DNA of 34,785 nt from the NCBI GenBank assembly GCA_947585915.1, contig CANPXJ010000007.1, forward strand, positions 1 through 34,785. The letters are read 5' to 3'. The translations under genes were made by a program, and so were the position numbers. This DNA is from an uncultured Bacilli bacterium. GTDB lineage: Bacteria; Bacillota_I; Bacilli_A; RF39; UBA660. Under the pieces are notes generated by a model, which saw nothing but the letters and a program-made list of their open reading frames with translations, was not told the DNA's origin and made no database searches. Below, one piece after another: positions 16,125 to 25,224 of this stretch. How positions within the stretch are numbered: the first letter of the stretch is position 1; the number at the start of each line of letters is the position of its first letter.

Positions 16125-16907
16125 TTAATTAATTTTTCTAACCTTTTTATAGCCTTCTTCTAATATATCATTAAATTCTTGAGGAATTTTAGCTTTAGCT
16201 TGGTAAATTAAGTTTTCATCTAAACCATATAAAGCTTCTGCCATTGAACCAACAATACAGGCATTAGTATCGGTGTCACCTCCATAAGAAATAACTTTTA
16301 AAATTGCTTCTTCATAACTATTAGAAGTAAAAAGAGCGTAGAGTGTATTTTGAATTGTAGCATTACAAGTATAATTAAATTTGGAAAAATCTTGATATTG
16401 AAATTTTAAATTTAATTTATTTATAATTTCTTCTTTCTTAAATCCTGCTCGAGCGTAATAAATGATTAGGGCAATTGTAGTTGCACAATTGATAGCTTCT
16501 TTGGAATTATGGGAAAAAATAGTAGCTAATCGAGCATTATTTTTAATATCTTCTTCGTTATCGAATAAATAACCGACACTAGAAATTCGCATCATGGCTC
16601 CATTACCACTACTAACTCCTTGTTCATTACTAAGGGCCCATTTAGTAAAATTAGGAGAAAAACATGTTTTAAAATAAGGTTTAAAATTAGGTAAATAATT
16701 TTGATATTTTAAAGCATATTTTTTTAAATAATATTCGTAATTTTGATTATTTAAAATTGCCTCTAAAATAGCAATAGTTAAAATTGTATCATCGCTAAAA
16801 AAGCCATCTTTAAAATTAATTGAATCTAAAGATAATTTAGATACTTTTTTTAATTGGTCAAATTCATAAATTGATCCAGCAATATCACCAATAATTGCTC
16901 CCCACAT
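16125..16907 (-). CDS. ADP-ribosylglycohydrolase-family protein
   Basis: 260-aa member of the ADP-ribosylglycohydrolase (ARH/DraG) family, which removes ADP-ribose from proteins or small molecules using two Mg2+ ions. Metal-site motifs are 'GDIAGSIYEF' (residues 7-16), 'FSDDT' (37-41) and 'GGDTDTNACIVGSMAEAL' (from 209), all intact, so activity is likely. The ORF-track start GTG is part of the ribosome site AAGGTGA; the ATG five bases further on ('MWGAIIGD') is the true start, giving 16907. It is a single gene on the minus strand with TATAAT at 16926-16931 as a possible -10. No ADP-ribosyltransferase lies nearby, so the target is unknown. Confidence 0.85.
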   Translation of the reverse strand: MWGAIIGDIAGSIYEFDQLKKVSKLSLDSINFKDGFFSDDTILTIAILEAILNNQNYEYYLKKYALKYQNYLPNFKPYFKTCFSPNFTKWALSNEQGVSSGNGAMMRISSVGYLFDNEEDIKNNARLATIFSHNSKEAINCATTIALIIYYARAGFKKEEIINKLNLKFQYQDFSKFNYTCNATIQNTLYALFTSNSYEEAILKVISYGGDTDTNACIVGSMAEALYGLDENLIYQAKAKIPQEFNDILEEGYKKVRKIN

Positions 16908-17085
16908 AAATATCACCTTGAAATTATTATAACAAAGTTTTAAAAATTTTGACGAACGCTTTTTCTTTACTTTCTCTTACGCTCTTTTTTATAATAAATA
17001 ACTAGAAATTTTTAATTAACTATCTATAATGTTGATTAAAAATTTGATATACTATATATATAAATAAAAACAGGGAGGAATTTTT

Positions 17086-18942
17086 ATGAATAGAAAACCA
17101 TCAGAAGAAAAAGTTTGGTTAAAATATTATAAAGATGGAGCATATGAAAAAGCTAATGATATTCCCAAAAATAAAACTGTTTGGGATGTTTTGGAAGAAA
17201 AATTATTTGAATATTATGATATTCCAGCTTTAGAATATTTTAAAAGAGAAATATCTCGAGCTGACTTTCGAGATAGCGTTTATATTTGGGCTAGAACTTT
17301 TAGAGCAATGGGAGTAGAAACAGATGAAATTGTACCAATATATGGACCTTTTTTTCCCGATATCTGTGCTATGACTCTTGCCCTTAATATGATAGGAGCT
17401 TGTCCATATTTTTTAAAACTAGCTATAAGCGAGGAAGCATTAAGAGAAGAAACAGCAGAAAGTAAAATTGCCATTGTCTTTGATGGTATGTGGAATAATG
17501 TTAAAAAAGTTTTTCAAGATGATAAATTTAAAAAAGTTATTGTAGCCACTGCTTCTGATTCTATGTTACAACCTAAAAAAGAAATAGTATCATTTATGAA
17601 TTATATTAATGCTAAAAAAGATCACTCTGTTATACCAAAAAGCAAAAAGTATATATGGGTAGATGATGCTAAAAAAGTAGCTAATTATTATACAGGTGAT
17701 GTTAAAGTTCCTTTTGTTCCGAATCGAAGTGCCTTTATCACTTCATCAAGTGGAACAACGGGAAATTTAGTAAAAGGAACAATTGCTACAAATGAATCTA
17801 CTTTAACTCAAATGTATATGGGAGCAAATTCGGAAATTCAATATTTTCCCAAAGATAGATGTTTAAATAATTTACCGCCAACAGCATCAACTTCTTTAAA
17901 TGTTTTATTCTTTTTACCATTATTATATGGGATGACAGTAGTAGTTGATCCAAGAGTTACACCAAAAGATTATTATAATCAAATAGTTAAATTAAAACCA
18001 AATATTGCTTTAACAACTGGAAGTATGTGGGAGACCTTATTTAATAAAGTTGAAAAAGAAATGTCAGAAGGTAAAAAATTTGATTTTAGTTATGCTAAAG
18101 GTTGGACTATAGGTGGAGAAGGAACAGATGTAAAAAAGGTTGAAAAGTGGAATGAACTTATGAAAAAGGCTAATGCTAAAAATACTATGTTTAGTGGTTA
18201 TGGCTCATCAGAACTTTTTTCAGGAATATCTATTCAAAAATTAAATGTTATACCTAAAAAAAGTTTGCAAATTATGCATGTCGGAATTCCTTATCCTGGT
18301 CTTACACTTGGAGTTTTTGATGAAAATAATAAAGAATTATCTTATAATCAAAGAGGAGAACTATGGGTAAAAAGTAAATCTGCTATGAAAGAATATTATA
18401 AAAAAGAAGAGTTGACAAAAAAAACTTTAATTGATGGTTGGGTTCATACTGGAGATATTGCTCAAATTGATAATGATGGATTTTTATATATTTGGGGTCG
18501 TAAAAAGGATAAAATAAATAGTGATGGCCAAGGAGATTTATATTTATTTGATATTGCTAATAAGCTTAAGGAAAATCCTGAAATAAAAGATGCACTTGTT
18601 TTACCTATAAATGACTCAAATATAGTGGTTGCTCACATAGTTTGGGATAATATTAATTATGAAGATAGGAGTAACATTTTAAATACAATAAATGAAAAGA
18701 TGAATAATTGGCTTTGCAAAAGTAATATTCATTTAGCTGGTTACGCTTTCCATGAAGAAATGCTACCATATTCAAAAACTACTTTAAAAAAAGATAAAAA
18801 CAAATTATTGCAACAGTTTAATGATATTATTCAAGTTTTTAATAATGAAATTTATAATGTACAATTTACATTTAATCAAAATAAAACTTTTAGTATTAGG
18901 TATGCGAAAAATGAAAAAAATAAAAAGAGAACTTTAAAATAG
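17086..18942 (+). CDS. AMP-forming acyl ligase (ANL superfamily)
   Basis: 618-aa adenylate-forming enzyme that should activate a carboxylic acid with ATP and pass it to CoA or a carrier-protein thiol. Motifs in order: 'TSSSGTTGNLVKG' (P-loop, from about residue 219), 'FSGYGSSELF' (adenine side), 'GWVHTGDIAQID' (ribose Asp), 'GRKKDKINSDGQ' (hinge) and a C-terminal 'YSKTTLKKDKNK' that should carry the catalytic Lys. The N-terminus 'KVWLKYYKDGA' is like fatty-acid--CoA ligases of Firmicutes. It starts a plus-strand pair with the hybrid kinase 20 bases downstream, just before the FkbH/ACP/MBOAT operon, so it may be the DltA-like loading enzyme for the ACP at 23050, or may serve another acyl pathway. 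Start: ATG after CAGGGAGGA. Confidence 0.85.
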   Translation: MNRKPSEEKVWLKYYKDGAYEKANDIPKNKTVWDVLEEKLFEYYDIPALEYFKREISRADFRDSVYIWARTFRAMGVETDEIVPIYGPFFPDICAMTLALNMIGACPYFLKLAISEEALREETAESKIAIVFDGMWNNVKKVFQDDKFKKVIVATASDSMLQPKKEIVSFMNYINAKKDHSVIPKSKKYIWVDDAKKVANYYTGDVKVPFVPNRSAFITSSSGTTGNLVKGTIATNESTLTQMYMGANSEIQYFPKDRCLNNLPPTASTSLNVLFFLPLLYGMTVVVDPRVTPKDYYNQIVKLKPNIALTTGSMWETLFNKVEKEMSEGKKFDFSYAKGWTIGGEGTDVKKVEKWNELMKKANAKNTMFSGYGSSELFSGISIQKLNVIPKKSLQIMHVGIPYPGLTLGVFDENNKELSYNQRGELWVKSKSAMKEYYKKEELTKKTLIDGWVHTGDIAQIDNDGFLYIWGRKKDKINSDGQGDLYLFDIANKLKENPEIKDALVLPINDSNIVVAHIVWDNINYEDRSNILNTINEKMNNWLCKSNIHLAGYAFHEEMLPYSKTTLKKDKNKLLQQFNDIIQVFNNEIYNVQFTFNQNKTFSIRYAKNEKNKKRTLK

Positions 18943-18961
18943 GTAAGAGAAGTGATTCGAA

Positions 18962-20869
18962 GTGTATAATATTATATTTTTAATAACCGGATTTGTATTT
19001 ATAAGTTTATTATTTATAATATTTATTACTAAAAAAGTTATTCCTACAAGAGAAAATCAATATTTTAAATATTTAACTATAATAAACATATTAGGTTATG
19101 TAACAGAAATATTATTGCAATTTTTTATTAGATCAAAGGATATTAATTATTTTGGAACCAAAATATTTTCAAAATTATATTTACTTGATATATTTATTTG
19201 GTTTTGTCATTTTTCTATATATACTAATGTTATTTGCTTAAAAAAAATAACAGATAAAAATTATAAAATAATTAGAAATATTAATATTATTTTATCTATT
19301 ATCGGATCAATTATTATAATTATATTACCAACTAATATTTATTATAAAGGTCAAAAAATGTATAGTTATGGGGCATCTGTCGATGTTATAAAAATTTTTT
19401 TGGCAATCTATATATTTAGTTGGATAATAATGCTTGTATCTAATATAAAGAGAATCAAAGAAAAAAAATATATTCCTATATTTTTGGTAATTTTTCTCCT
19501 AGGTTTACATGCCGTAATTCAAACAATAGAGCCAAGTATTTTAATAACCACAATGATTGGTACATTTATTTGCTATACAATGTATTTTACCATTGAAAAT
19601 CCCGATTTAAAATTAATAAGAGAACTAAATATAGCCAAAGAAACAGCTGAAAGAGCTAACCATGCTAAAAGCGATTTCTTATCTAGTATGTCTCATGAAA
19701 TAAGGACTCCTTTAAATGCTATTATTGGTTTTTCAGAAGATATTGCTAGTCATGAAGAATTAAGCCCACAAATAAAAGAGGATGTAAAAGATATTCAAAA
19801 TGCCTCGCATATGTTACTTGAAATAGTGGGTAATATTTTAGATATTAATAAAATTGAAAGCGAAAAAATGGAAATTATTGAAAAAGTTTATAACTTTAAA
19901 GAAGAGATAACAAACTTAATAAAAGTTACTAGCACAAGAATTGGTGAAAAACCTATTGATTTTAAATATAGTTTTGCTTCTGATATTCCCTATGAATTAA
20001 TTGGTGATATTGTTCATATTAAAGAAATTGTTAATAATTTATTGACTAATTCTATTAAATATACGGAAAGAGGAGAAATTAATTTAACTTTTAAATGTAT
20101 AAATAAAAATGATGTTTGTAAATTGATAATATCTTGTCAAGATACAGGCAAAGGAATAAAAAAAGAAAATATTAATAGATTATTTGATAAGTTTGATAGA
20201 TTAGAAACAAATTTAAATACAAATATTGAAGGTACAGGTTTAGGTCTTGCTATAACTAAACATTTAGTTAATATGATGGGTGGAACTATTAATGTTCAAA
20301 GTCAATATGGTAAAGGTTCCTTATTTATTGTAGAAATTCCTCAAAAAATTAATCAGCAAATTAAACCATTAACTGATACCCAAATTATAAAAACAATAAG
20401 TAAAGATGATAAAAAAATTAATTATACTCACAAAAAAATATTAATAGTAGATGATAACAAACTTAATTTAAAAGTAGCCCATCGTGCTTTAGAACCATTA
20501 CGTGTTATCATTGATGAATGTGAAAGTGGTAAGGAGTGCCTTAATAAAATAAATAATGGAAATGAATATGATTTAATTTTAATGGATATCATGATGCCGA
20601 ATATGAGTGGAGAAACTACTCTTACAAAACTAAAAGAAAATCCTAACTTTAATACGCCAGTTATTGCTGTAACAGCTGATGCTATAGCGGGAGCATTAGA
20701 AAAATATACTAGTTTAGGATTTGTTGATTATATTTCTAAACCTTTTACTAAGGAACAAATAAAAGAAAAAATTGATTCGGTTTTTAAAAATCAAAAAGAC
20801 TATGTAGTTGTTGGGGGCGGATCAATTGATGAAACATTAAAGAAATATTTAGAAGATAATCCATTTTAA
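18962..20869 (+). CDS. Hybrid sensor histidine kinase with C-terminal receiver
   Basis: 635-aa membrane-bound hybrid kinase. Residues 1-210 hold about seven hydrophobic helices (7TM-like sensor). The dimerisation domain has His245 in '[15 protein letters not shown]', the ATPase domain has '[15 protein letters not shown]' and 'GTGLGLAIT', and a receiver domain follows with acidic 'VDDN', phospho-acceptor Asp542 in 'LILMDIMMP' and 'KPFT'. No DNA-binding domain follows; a short tail ends the protein, so the phosphate must go to a separate protein or the receiver acts by contact. Starts at GTG, 20 bases after the ligase gene, so the two are probably co-transcribed. The partner is not in the window unless it is the OmpR-type regulator at 28184, which has its own kinase. 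Signal unknown. Confidence 0.85.
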   Translation: MYNIIFLITGFVFISLLFIIFITKKVIPTRENQYFKYLTIINILGYVTEILLQFFIRSKDINYFGTKIFSKLYLLDIFIWFCHFSIYTNVICLKKITDKNYKIIRNINIILSIIGSIIIIILPTNIYYKGQKMYSYGASVDVIKIFLAIYIFSWIIMLVSNIKRIKEKKYIPIFLVIFLLGLHAVIQTIEPSILITTMIGTFICYTMYFTIENPDLKLIRELNIAKETAERANHAKSDFLSSMSHEIRTPLNAIIGFSEDIASHEELSPQIKEDVKDIQNASHMLLEIVGNILDINKIESEKMEIIEKVYNFKEEITNLIKVTSTRIGEKPIDFKYSFASDIPYELIGDIVHIKEIVNNLLTNSIKYTERGEINLTFKCINKNDVCKLIISCQDTGKGIKKENINRLFDKFDRLETNLNTNIEGTGLGLAITKHLVNMMGGTINVQSQYGKGSLFIVEIPQKINQQIKPLTDTQIIKTISKDDKKINYTHKKILIVDDNKLNLKVAHRALEPLRVIIDECESGKECLNKINNGNEYDLILMDIMMPNMSGETTLTKLKENPNFNTPVIAVTADAIAGALEKYTSLGFVDYISKPFTKEQIKEKIDSVFKNQKDYVVVGGGSIDETLKKYLEDNPF

Positions 20870-20871
20870 AT

Positions 20872-20895
20872 AAAAAAAATTAGTTTATATATAAA
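20872..20895 (-). terminator. Possible terminator at the end of the acpS gene
   Basis: On the minus strand TTTATATATAAA, self-complementary, is followed by CTAATTTTTTTT, overlapping the last codons of acpS. The stem is A-T only, so this is weak. Confidence 0.3.
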
Positions 20896-21188
20896 GCTGT
20901 TGCTATTGTATAATTTTTCTCATGAGAAATTGATATAGCAACATTTTTTAGATTACAAATAGGTTTCCCATTTTTATCATTTAAAATTTCAAGATCTAAA
21001 AAATTAAGTTTTTTTGTATTAGGAAGAGCTTTTATTATAGCTTCCTTGGCAGCAAAACGTCCACATAAATAACTTAGTCCTTTAACTTTATATTCTTCAA
21101 TTTCTTTTTTAGTTAAAATAAGTTCAATAAATCTCTTATCTTTATTTTTAAGTCTTTTATTTTCAACAATGTCACAACCGATATTCAT
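20880..21188 (-). CDS. acpS: Holo-[acyl-carrier-protein] synthase
   Basis: 102-aa 4'-phosphopantetheinyl transferase that moves the phosphopantetheine arm from CoA to the serine of acyl carrier proteins in the cytoplasm. Family motifs are all present: 'GCDIVEN' (Mg2+ Asp6), 'GRFAAKEAIIKAL' (Mg2+ Glu49) and 'ISISHEKNYTIATAL'. It is slightly shorter than typical AcpS (about 115-125 aa). Of the in-frame starts, the ATG at 21188 has AGGAGGTGA six bases upstream, while the ORF-track GTG is part of that site. It is divergent from the FkbH-ACP operon across about 85 bases, so it is well placed to activate the ACP at 23050, though it may also serve fatty-acid ACP. Confidence 0.92.
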   Translation of the reverse strand: MNIGCDIVENKRLKNKDKRFIELILTKKEIEEYKVKGLSYLCGRFAAKEAIIKALPNTKKLNFLDLEILNDKNGKPICNLKNVAISISHEKNYTIATALYIN

Positions 21189-21205
21189 AAGCATCACCTC
21201 CTAAA

Positions 21206-21214
21206 ATTATAGCA
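21206..21214 (-). promoter_or_regulatory. Extended -10 element of acpS
   Basis: On the minus strand TGCTATAAT, an extended -10 with consensus TATAAT at 21206-21211, about 18 bases before the acpS start. No good -35 is seen, as is common for extended -10 promoters. The transcript leader would be very short. Confidence 0.5.
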
Positions 21215-21222
21215 CAGAAAAA

Positions 21223-21251
21223 TTGCATATAGTTTTTAATTATTATATAAT
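21223..21251 (+). promoter_or_regulatory. Predicted promoter of the FkbH-ACP-MBOAT operon
   Basis: TTGCAT (21223-21228), exactly 17 bases, then consensus TATAAT (21246-21251), 23 bases before the TTG start at 21275. The best two-box promoter in the window; it is back to back with the acpS promoter. Confidence 0.65.
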
Positions 21252-21274
21252 TAAAGTACGAGGAGTTGACAACT

Positions 21275-23050
21275 TTGAAAGAATTGCAGTACCCATTTGA
21301 TGTAGAGTATATTATTAAACATAAAAAGAAAATAAAAAAAGAATTATTAACTAAAGAAGGTTTAATTTCTAAGAAAGTTGCTATTTTAGGAGGTTCTACT
21401 ACTAGTGAAATTAAAAATATGTTAGAAATATTTTTGCTTAATTATGGGATAGCTCCAACATTTTATGAATCAGAATACAATAAATATTATGAAGATGCCA
21501 TGTTTGGTAATGAAGAGTTAGATGAATTTAAACCAGATATAATATATATTCACACAACTAATCGCAATATAACTGATTATCCTTCTATTTTAGATGATGA
21601 AAAAACCATTCAACAAATGTTAGATAGTGAATATCAAAAATACACTAATATGTGGGATAAATTATTTTCTAAATTTAAAGCCATAATTATTCAAAATAAT
21701 TTTGAGTATCCTTTTTATCGCTTGCTAGGTAATAAAGATGCCTCTGATATTCATGGCAGAATTAATTTTTTAAATCGTTTAAATTTAAAATTTTATGAAT
21801 ATGCTAGGAGTCATGATAATTTTTTTATCAATGATATAAATTATTTATCTTCTTGTTATGGACTAGATAAATGGTCTAATCAATTTTATTGGCACATGTA
21901 TAAATATGCTTTAGAAGTTCCGGCTATACCATACTTATCCTTTAATATTGCTAATATTATTAAATCAATATATGGTAAAAATAAAAAAGCTTTTGTTCTA
22001 GATTTAGATAATACTTTATGGGGCGGAGTAGTTGGAGATGATGGAGTTGATAATTTAGCTATTGGACCTGAGGTTCCTAGTGGTCAAGTTTATAGCGAGA
22101 TTCAAGCTTATATCAAAGAACATAAAAAGTTAGGAGTTATTTTAAATATCAATTCTAAAAATGATTATGAAAATGCCATTGCTGGTTTAAACCATCCCGA
22201 TAGTCTTTTAAAACCGGAGGATTTTATTATAATTAAAGCCAATTGGAATCCTAAAAATGCTAATATGATTGATATAGCAAAAGAACTTAATTTAGGAGTA
22301 GATAGTTTTGTGTTCGTCGATGATAATCCCGCCGAGCGTCATATAGTGGAAAGTACCTTTGATAATATGGGTATTCCTCAAATCGATGTTCAAGAAAATT
22401 ACATACGGATGATTGATCATAATGGTTATTTTGAAATGACTTATTTTTCTAAAGAGGATTTAAATAAAAATGAATTATATCAAGATAATGCTAAGAGGAA
22501 TCAAATGATGGCTACCTTTGAAAATTATGAAGATTATTTAAAGTCATTAAAAATGAAAGCGGAGATTAGTTCTTTTAAACCAATATATTTAGAAAGAATC
22601 TCTCAGTTAAGTAACAAAAGTAATCAATTTAATTTAACAACTAAACGTTATAGTTTAGCTGATATAGAAAAGGTCGCAAATAGTGAGAACTATATTAAAT
22701 TATATGGTAAATTAGAAGATATCTTTGGTGATAATGGCTTAATTTCGGTTGTTATTGGTCATATAAAAGCTCAGGAATTACATATTGATTTATGGATAAT
22801 GAGTTGTCGCGTTTTAAAACGTAATATGGAAATGGCAATGATGGATGAGCTAGTAGCTAAAGCTAAAGAAGAAAATATCAAGAAAATATATGGCTATTAT
22901 TATCCAACATTAAAAAATAAAATGGTTCAAAATTTCTATGCTGAACAGGGCTTTAAATTAGAAAGTGAAGATGATAATGGCAATAAATATTATAGTTTAA
23001 ATGTCGATAACTATAAAAATCAAAATAAAGTAATTGAGGTGGAACGATAA
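21275..23050 (+). CDS. FkbH-like HAD-IIIC / acyltransferase enzyme
   Basis: 591-aa FkbH-family protein. Characterised relatives take 1,3-bisphosphoglycerate, remove phosphate and load the glyceryl group on an acyl carrier protein. Residues 1-230 form an SGNH-like N-terminal domain; the HAD active site is 'LDLDNTLWGGVVGDDG' (Asp243, Asp245), with 'NINSKNDYENA' and 'FVFVDDNPAERH' as later HAD motifs; the C-terminal GNAT-like domain has 'SCRVLKRN' with Cys511, the conserved Cys of this block. The start TTG 21275 is chosen because GAGGAG lies nine bases upstream and 'KELQYPFDVEYI' is the usual family N-terminus; the ORF-track TTG at 21266 touches the ribosome site. The stop overlaps the ACP ATG by one base (TAATG), so enzyme and carrier are coupled. 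Product inferred, not proven, to be glyceryl-ACP. Confidence 0.88.
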   Translation: MKELQYPFDVEYIIKHKKKIKKELLTKEGLISKKVAILGGSTTSEIKNMLEIFLLNYGIAPTFYESEYNKYYEDAMFGNEELDEFKPDIIYIHTTNRNITDYPSILDDEKTIQQMLDSEYQKYTNMWDKLFSKFKAIIIQNNFEYPFYRLLGNKDASDIHGRINFLNRLNLKFYEYARSHDNFFINDINYLSSCYGLDKWSNQFYWHMYKYALEVPAIPYLSFNIANIIKSIYGKNKKAFVLDLDNTLWGGVVGDDGVDNLAIGPEVPSGQVYSEIQAYIKEHKKLGVILNINSKNDYENAIAGLNHPDSLLKPEDFIIIKANWNPKNANMIDIAKELNLGVDSFVFVDDNPAERHIVESTFDNMGIPQIDVQENYIRMIDHNGYFEMTYFSKEDLNKNELYQDNAKRNQMMATFENYEDYLKSLKMKAEISSFKPIYLERISQLSNKSNQFNLTTKRYSLADIEKVANSENYIKLYGKLEDIFGDNGLISVVIGHIKAQELHIDLWIMSCRVLKRNMEMAMMDELVAKAKEENIKKIYGYYYPTLKNKMVQNFYAEQGFKLESEDDNGNKYYSLNVDNYKNQNKVIEVER

Positions 23051-23292
23051 TGAAAAAAGAAGAAATATATGAAAGATTAAATGAAGTATTTAGAGATGTA
23101 TTTGATGATGAAAGTATCGAAGTAAATGAAAGGACAACTAGTGCCGATATAGAAGATTGGGATTCTTTAGAACATATAAATTTAATCGTGGCTGTGGAAA
23201 ATGAATTTGGTATTAAATTTAATATGAAAGAAGTAACAACTATGAAAAATGTTGGGGAAATGGTCGAAATAATTAGAAGTAGAATAAGTTAG
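23050..23292 (+). CDS. Acyl carrier protein
   Basis: 80-aa acidic carrier protein. The phosphopantetheine attachment site is Ser39 in 'IEDWDSLEHINL', with normal helix II and III ('IVAVENEFGIKFNMKEV') and overall length. The sequence 'WDSLEH' is typical of carriers dedicated to secondary pathways or Dlt-like systems; fatty-acid AcpP usually has 'DSLD'. It begins at the overlapping TAATG after FkbH and is followed after eight bases by the VOC gene. Expected to hold the acyl (glyceryl or a derived group) made by FkbH and present it to the MBOAT protein, and to be activated by the adjacent AcpS. Confidence 0.92.
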   Translation: MKKEEIYERLNEVFRDVFDDESIEVNERTTSADIEDWDSLEHINLIVAVENEFGIKFNMKEVTTMKNVGEMVEIIRSRIS

Positions 23293-23300
23293 GTGATAAT

Positions 23301-23696
23301 ATGCAGTTTCATCATATTGGGATAGCAACAAACGATATAGAAAGTTTAATAAAAAAATTAACAAAACAGTTAGATATCAAAAAGGTAAGTGAAATTATTT
23401 ACGATAAAAATCAAGAAGCTAATCTATGTATGATAACAACGAGTGATGGTATAAAAATAGAATTAATTTCCGGAAAAGTTGTCCAAAATTTAGTAAAGAA
23501 AAAACAATTTTTATATCATACTTGTTATGTTGTAAAAAACATTGAACAAAAAATAAAAGAGCTAGTGGCTGATGGGGCATTACTAGTGCGAGAACCACGC
23601 GAAGCTATACTTTTTAATAATCAGAAAGTAGCATTCTTAATGTGGGACTTAGGTTTAATGGAAATTTTAGAAATGGGGGGGGGTTCTAAACTATGA
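23301..23696 (+). CDS. VOC-superfamily protein (glyoxalase/epimerase-like)
   Basis: 131-aa vicinal-oxygen-chelate protein made of two beta-alpha-beta-beta-beta units. The pattern of putative metal ligands, His5 ('FHHIGIA'), Glu54 ('IKIELI'), His73 ('LYHTCYVV') and Glu121 ('LMEILE'), follows that of methylmalonyl-CoA epimerase and related enzymes, so a divalent-metal epimerase or isomerase role on an acyl thioester is plausible. It lies between the ACP and MBOAT genes and overlaps the latter by 4 bases (ATGA), so it is a coupled member of the pathway. Substrate unknown; it could adjust the stereochemistry or oxidation level of the ACP-bound acyl group. Start: ATG four bases after GGTGA. Confidence 0.85.
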   Translation: MQFHHIGIATNDIESLIKKLTKQLDIKKVSEIIYDKNQEANLCMITTSDGIKIELISGKVVQNLVKKKQFLYHTCYVVKNIEQKIKELVADGALLVREPREAILFNNQKVAFLMWDLGLMEILEMGGGSKL

Positions 23697-25213
23697 TTTT
23701 AACATCATTAACATTTTTACTATTTTGCGTTATAACATTACTAATTTACTTTTTAGTGCCAAAAAAATGTCAATGGTTTGTTTTACTATTATCTAGTATA
23801 TTCTTTTTGTTTTATAAAAACTTTAATATAGGAACATTTTTTTATGTTTTACTAACTTTTTTATCAGCTTATTTCAGCGCACTTTTTATCGAACGATATA
23901 TCAATAAAAAACATACTAAATGGTTTTTAGTTGGTGGTATAGTTCTAATATTAGGTCAATTAATTCTATTAAAATACGTAAATTTAATTTTAATAACTAT
24001 TAGTCCTATTTGGCACTTATTTGGTAAAAGTATAAATCTAAATATTTTCTCTCCAACTGCTCCTATTGGTGTTTCCTATTATTCTTTAATCATGATTAGT
24101 TATATCGTAGATGTATATCGAGGTATGTGTAAAGCTCAAAAAAATCCTTTAAAGTGTGCACTTTTTATGTCGTATTTTCCTATTCTTACAAGTGGACCTT
24201 TTATTAGATATCCAGATATGAAAAATAAATTATATGAAAAACATAAATTTAACTACGATAATTTATGTCGAGGTTTAATAAGAATTATTTGGGGTTTATT
24301 TAAAATATTAGTTATTTCCCAAAGATTAGCGATTTTTGTTAATTCTATCTATGCTAATTATTTAAGTTTTAATGGTATTTATATATTCTTAGCCGCCATA
24401 TTCTTTACCTTGCAATTATATACTAATTTTTCCGGATCTATCGATATCATCATGGGTGTATCAAAAATAATGGGAATTGAATTACCTGAAAACTTTCATA
24501 GTCCATTTTTCTCCAAAACAATAACAGAATTATGGCGTAATTGGCATATCACTTTAGGAGCATGGTTAAAAGATTATGTCTTCTATCCTTTAATGAAATC
24601 AAATATAATTCAAAAAATAGGAACAAAAACTAAGAAAAAGTTTGGTAAAAAAGTAAGTAAAAAAATAACCTTATATATTTCAATGCTAATTATGTGGACA
24701 TTGATTGGAGCATGGCACAATGGCGCGTATACATTTATAATTGGTTCGGGTATTTTACAATTTATATATATGGTATTAGAAGATTTACTTGCACCTATTG
24801 CAAGTAAAGTAAATAAAAAGCTAGGCATAAATCAAGAGACTTTTGGTTATAAATTATATCAATGTTTAAGAACCTTTTTACTATTTTCCTTTGCTATGAT
24901 ATTTTTTAGAGCTACATCTGTTGCTAATGCTATAGACATAATTAAACACATGTTTTCATTTAAAGGAACAGTTTTAACTAAATTATTTTCTTTAGGACTT
25001 ACTAAAGCCAATTTTATTGTTTTAATAATAAGTTTAATAATTTTGTTTGTTGTAGAATATTTACAACTAAAAGGTAGTGTTACTGATATCATATTGGAAC
25101 AAAATATTGTTCTTAGATGGACTCTTTTGTATTTATTAATATTTGCTATTTTAATATTTGGCATGTATGGTCCTGGTTATGATCAAACAATATTTATATA
25201 TCGCCAGTTTTAG
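23693..25213 (+). CDS. MBOAT-family membrane O-acyltransferase (DltB/AlgI-like)
   Basis: 506-aa multi-pass membrane protein (about 11 hydrophobic helices) of the MBOAT family, which moves acyl groups across the membrane to hydroxyls of surface polymers. Landmarks are 'NFSGSIDIIMGVSKIMGI', 'LPENFHSPFFSKTITELWRN' with 'WHITLGAWLKDYVFYPL', and the catalytic-type His342 in 'GAWHNGAYTFIIGSG'. The N-terminal 'LTFLLFCVITLLIYFLVPKK' is typical of DltB/AlgI/PatA relatives. It overlaps the VOC gene by 4 bases and is followed by an SGNH gene, the same pairing as DltB-DltD and AlgI-AlgJ/AlgX. The donor is presumably the acyl-ACP of this operon; the acceptor (teichoic acid or exopolysaccharide) is not evident. 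Confidence 0.9.
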   Translation: MILTSLTFLLFCVITLLIYFLVPKKCQWFVLLLSSIFFLFYKNFNIGTFFYVLLTFLSAYFSALFIERYINKKHTKWFLVGGIVLILGQLILLKYVNLILITISPIWHLFGKSINLNIFSPTAPIGVSYYSLIMISYIVDVYRGMCKAQKNPLKCALFMSYFPILTSGPFIRYPDMKNKLYEKHKFNYDNLCRGLIRIIWGLFKILVISQRLAIFVNSIYANYLSFNGIYIFLAAIFFTLQLYTNFSGSIDIIMGVSKIMGIELPENFHSPFFSKTITELWRNWHITLGAWLKDYVFYPLMKSNIIQKIGTKTKKKFGKKVSKKITLYISMLIMWTLIGAWHNGAYTFIIGSGILQFIYMVLEDLLAPIASKVNKKLGINQETFGYKLYQCLRTFLLFSFAMIFFRATSVANAIDIIKHMFSFKGTVLTKLFSLGLTKANFIVLIISLIILFVVEYLQLKGSVTDIILEQNIVLRWTLLYLLIFAILIFGMYGPGYDQTIFIYRQF

Positions 25214-25224
25214 AAAGGTAAGAA

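Noticed and set aside
16917-17085. Repeated ACGCT(C)TTTTT elements between the divergent genes, considered as a small RNA or terminator
   Set aside because: No stem of useful length forms; it looks like pyrimidine-rich spacer between two promoters.
24610-25164. Two minus-strand ORFs inside the MBOAT gene
   Set aside because: Hydrophobic shadow frames of a membrane protein; no start signals.
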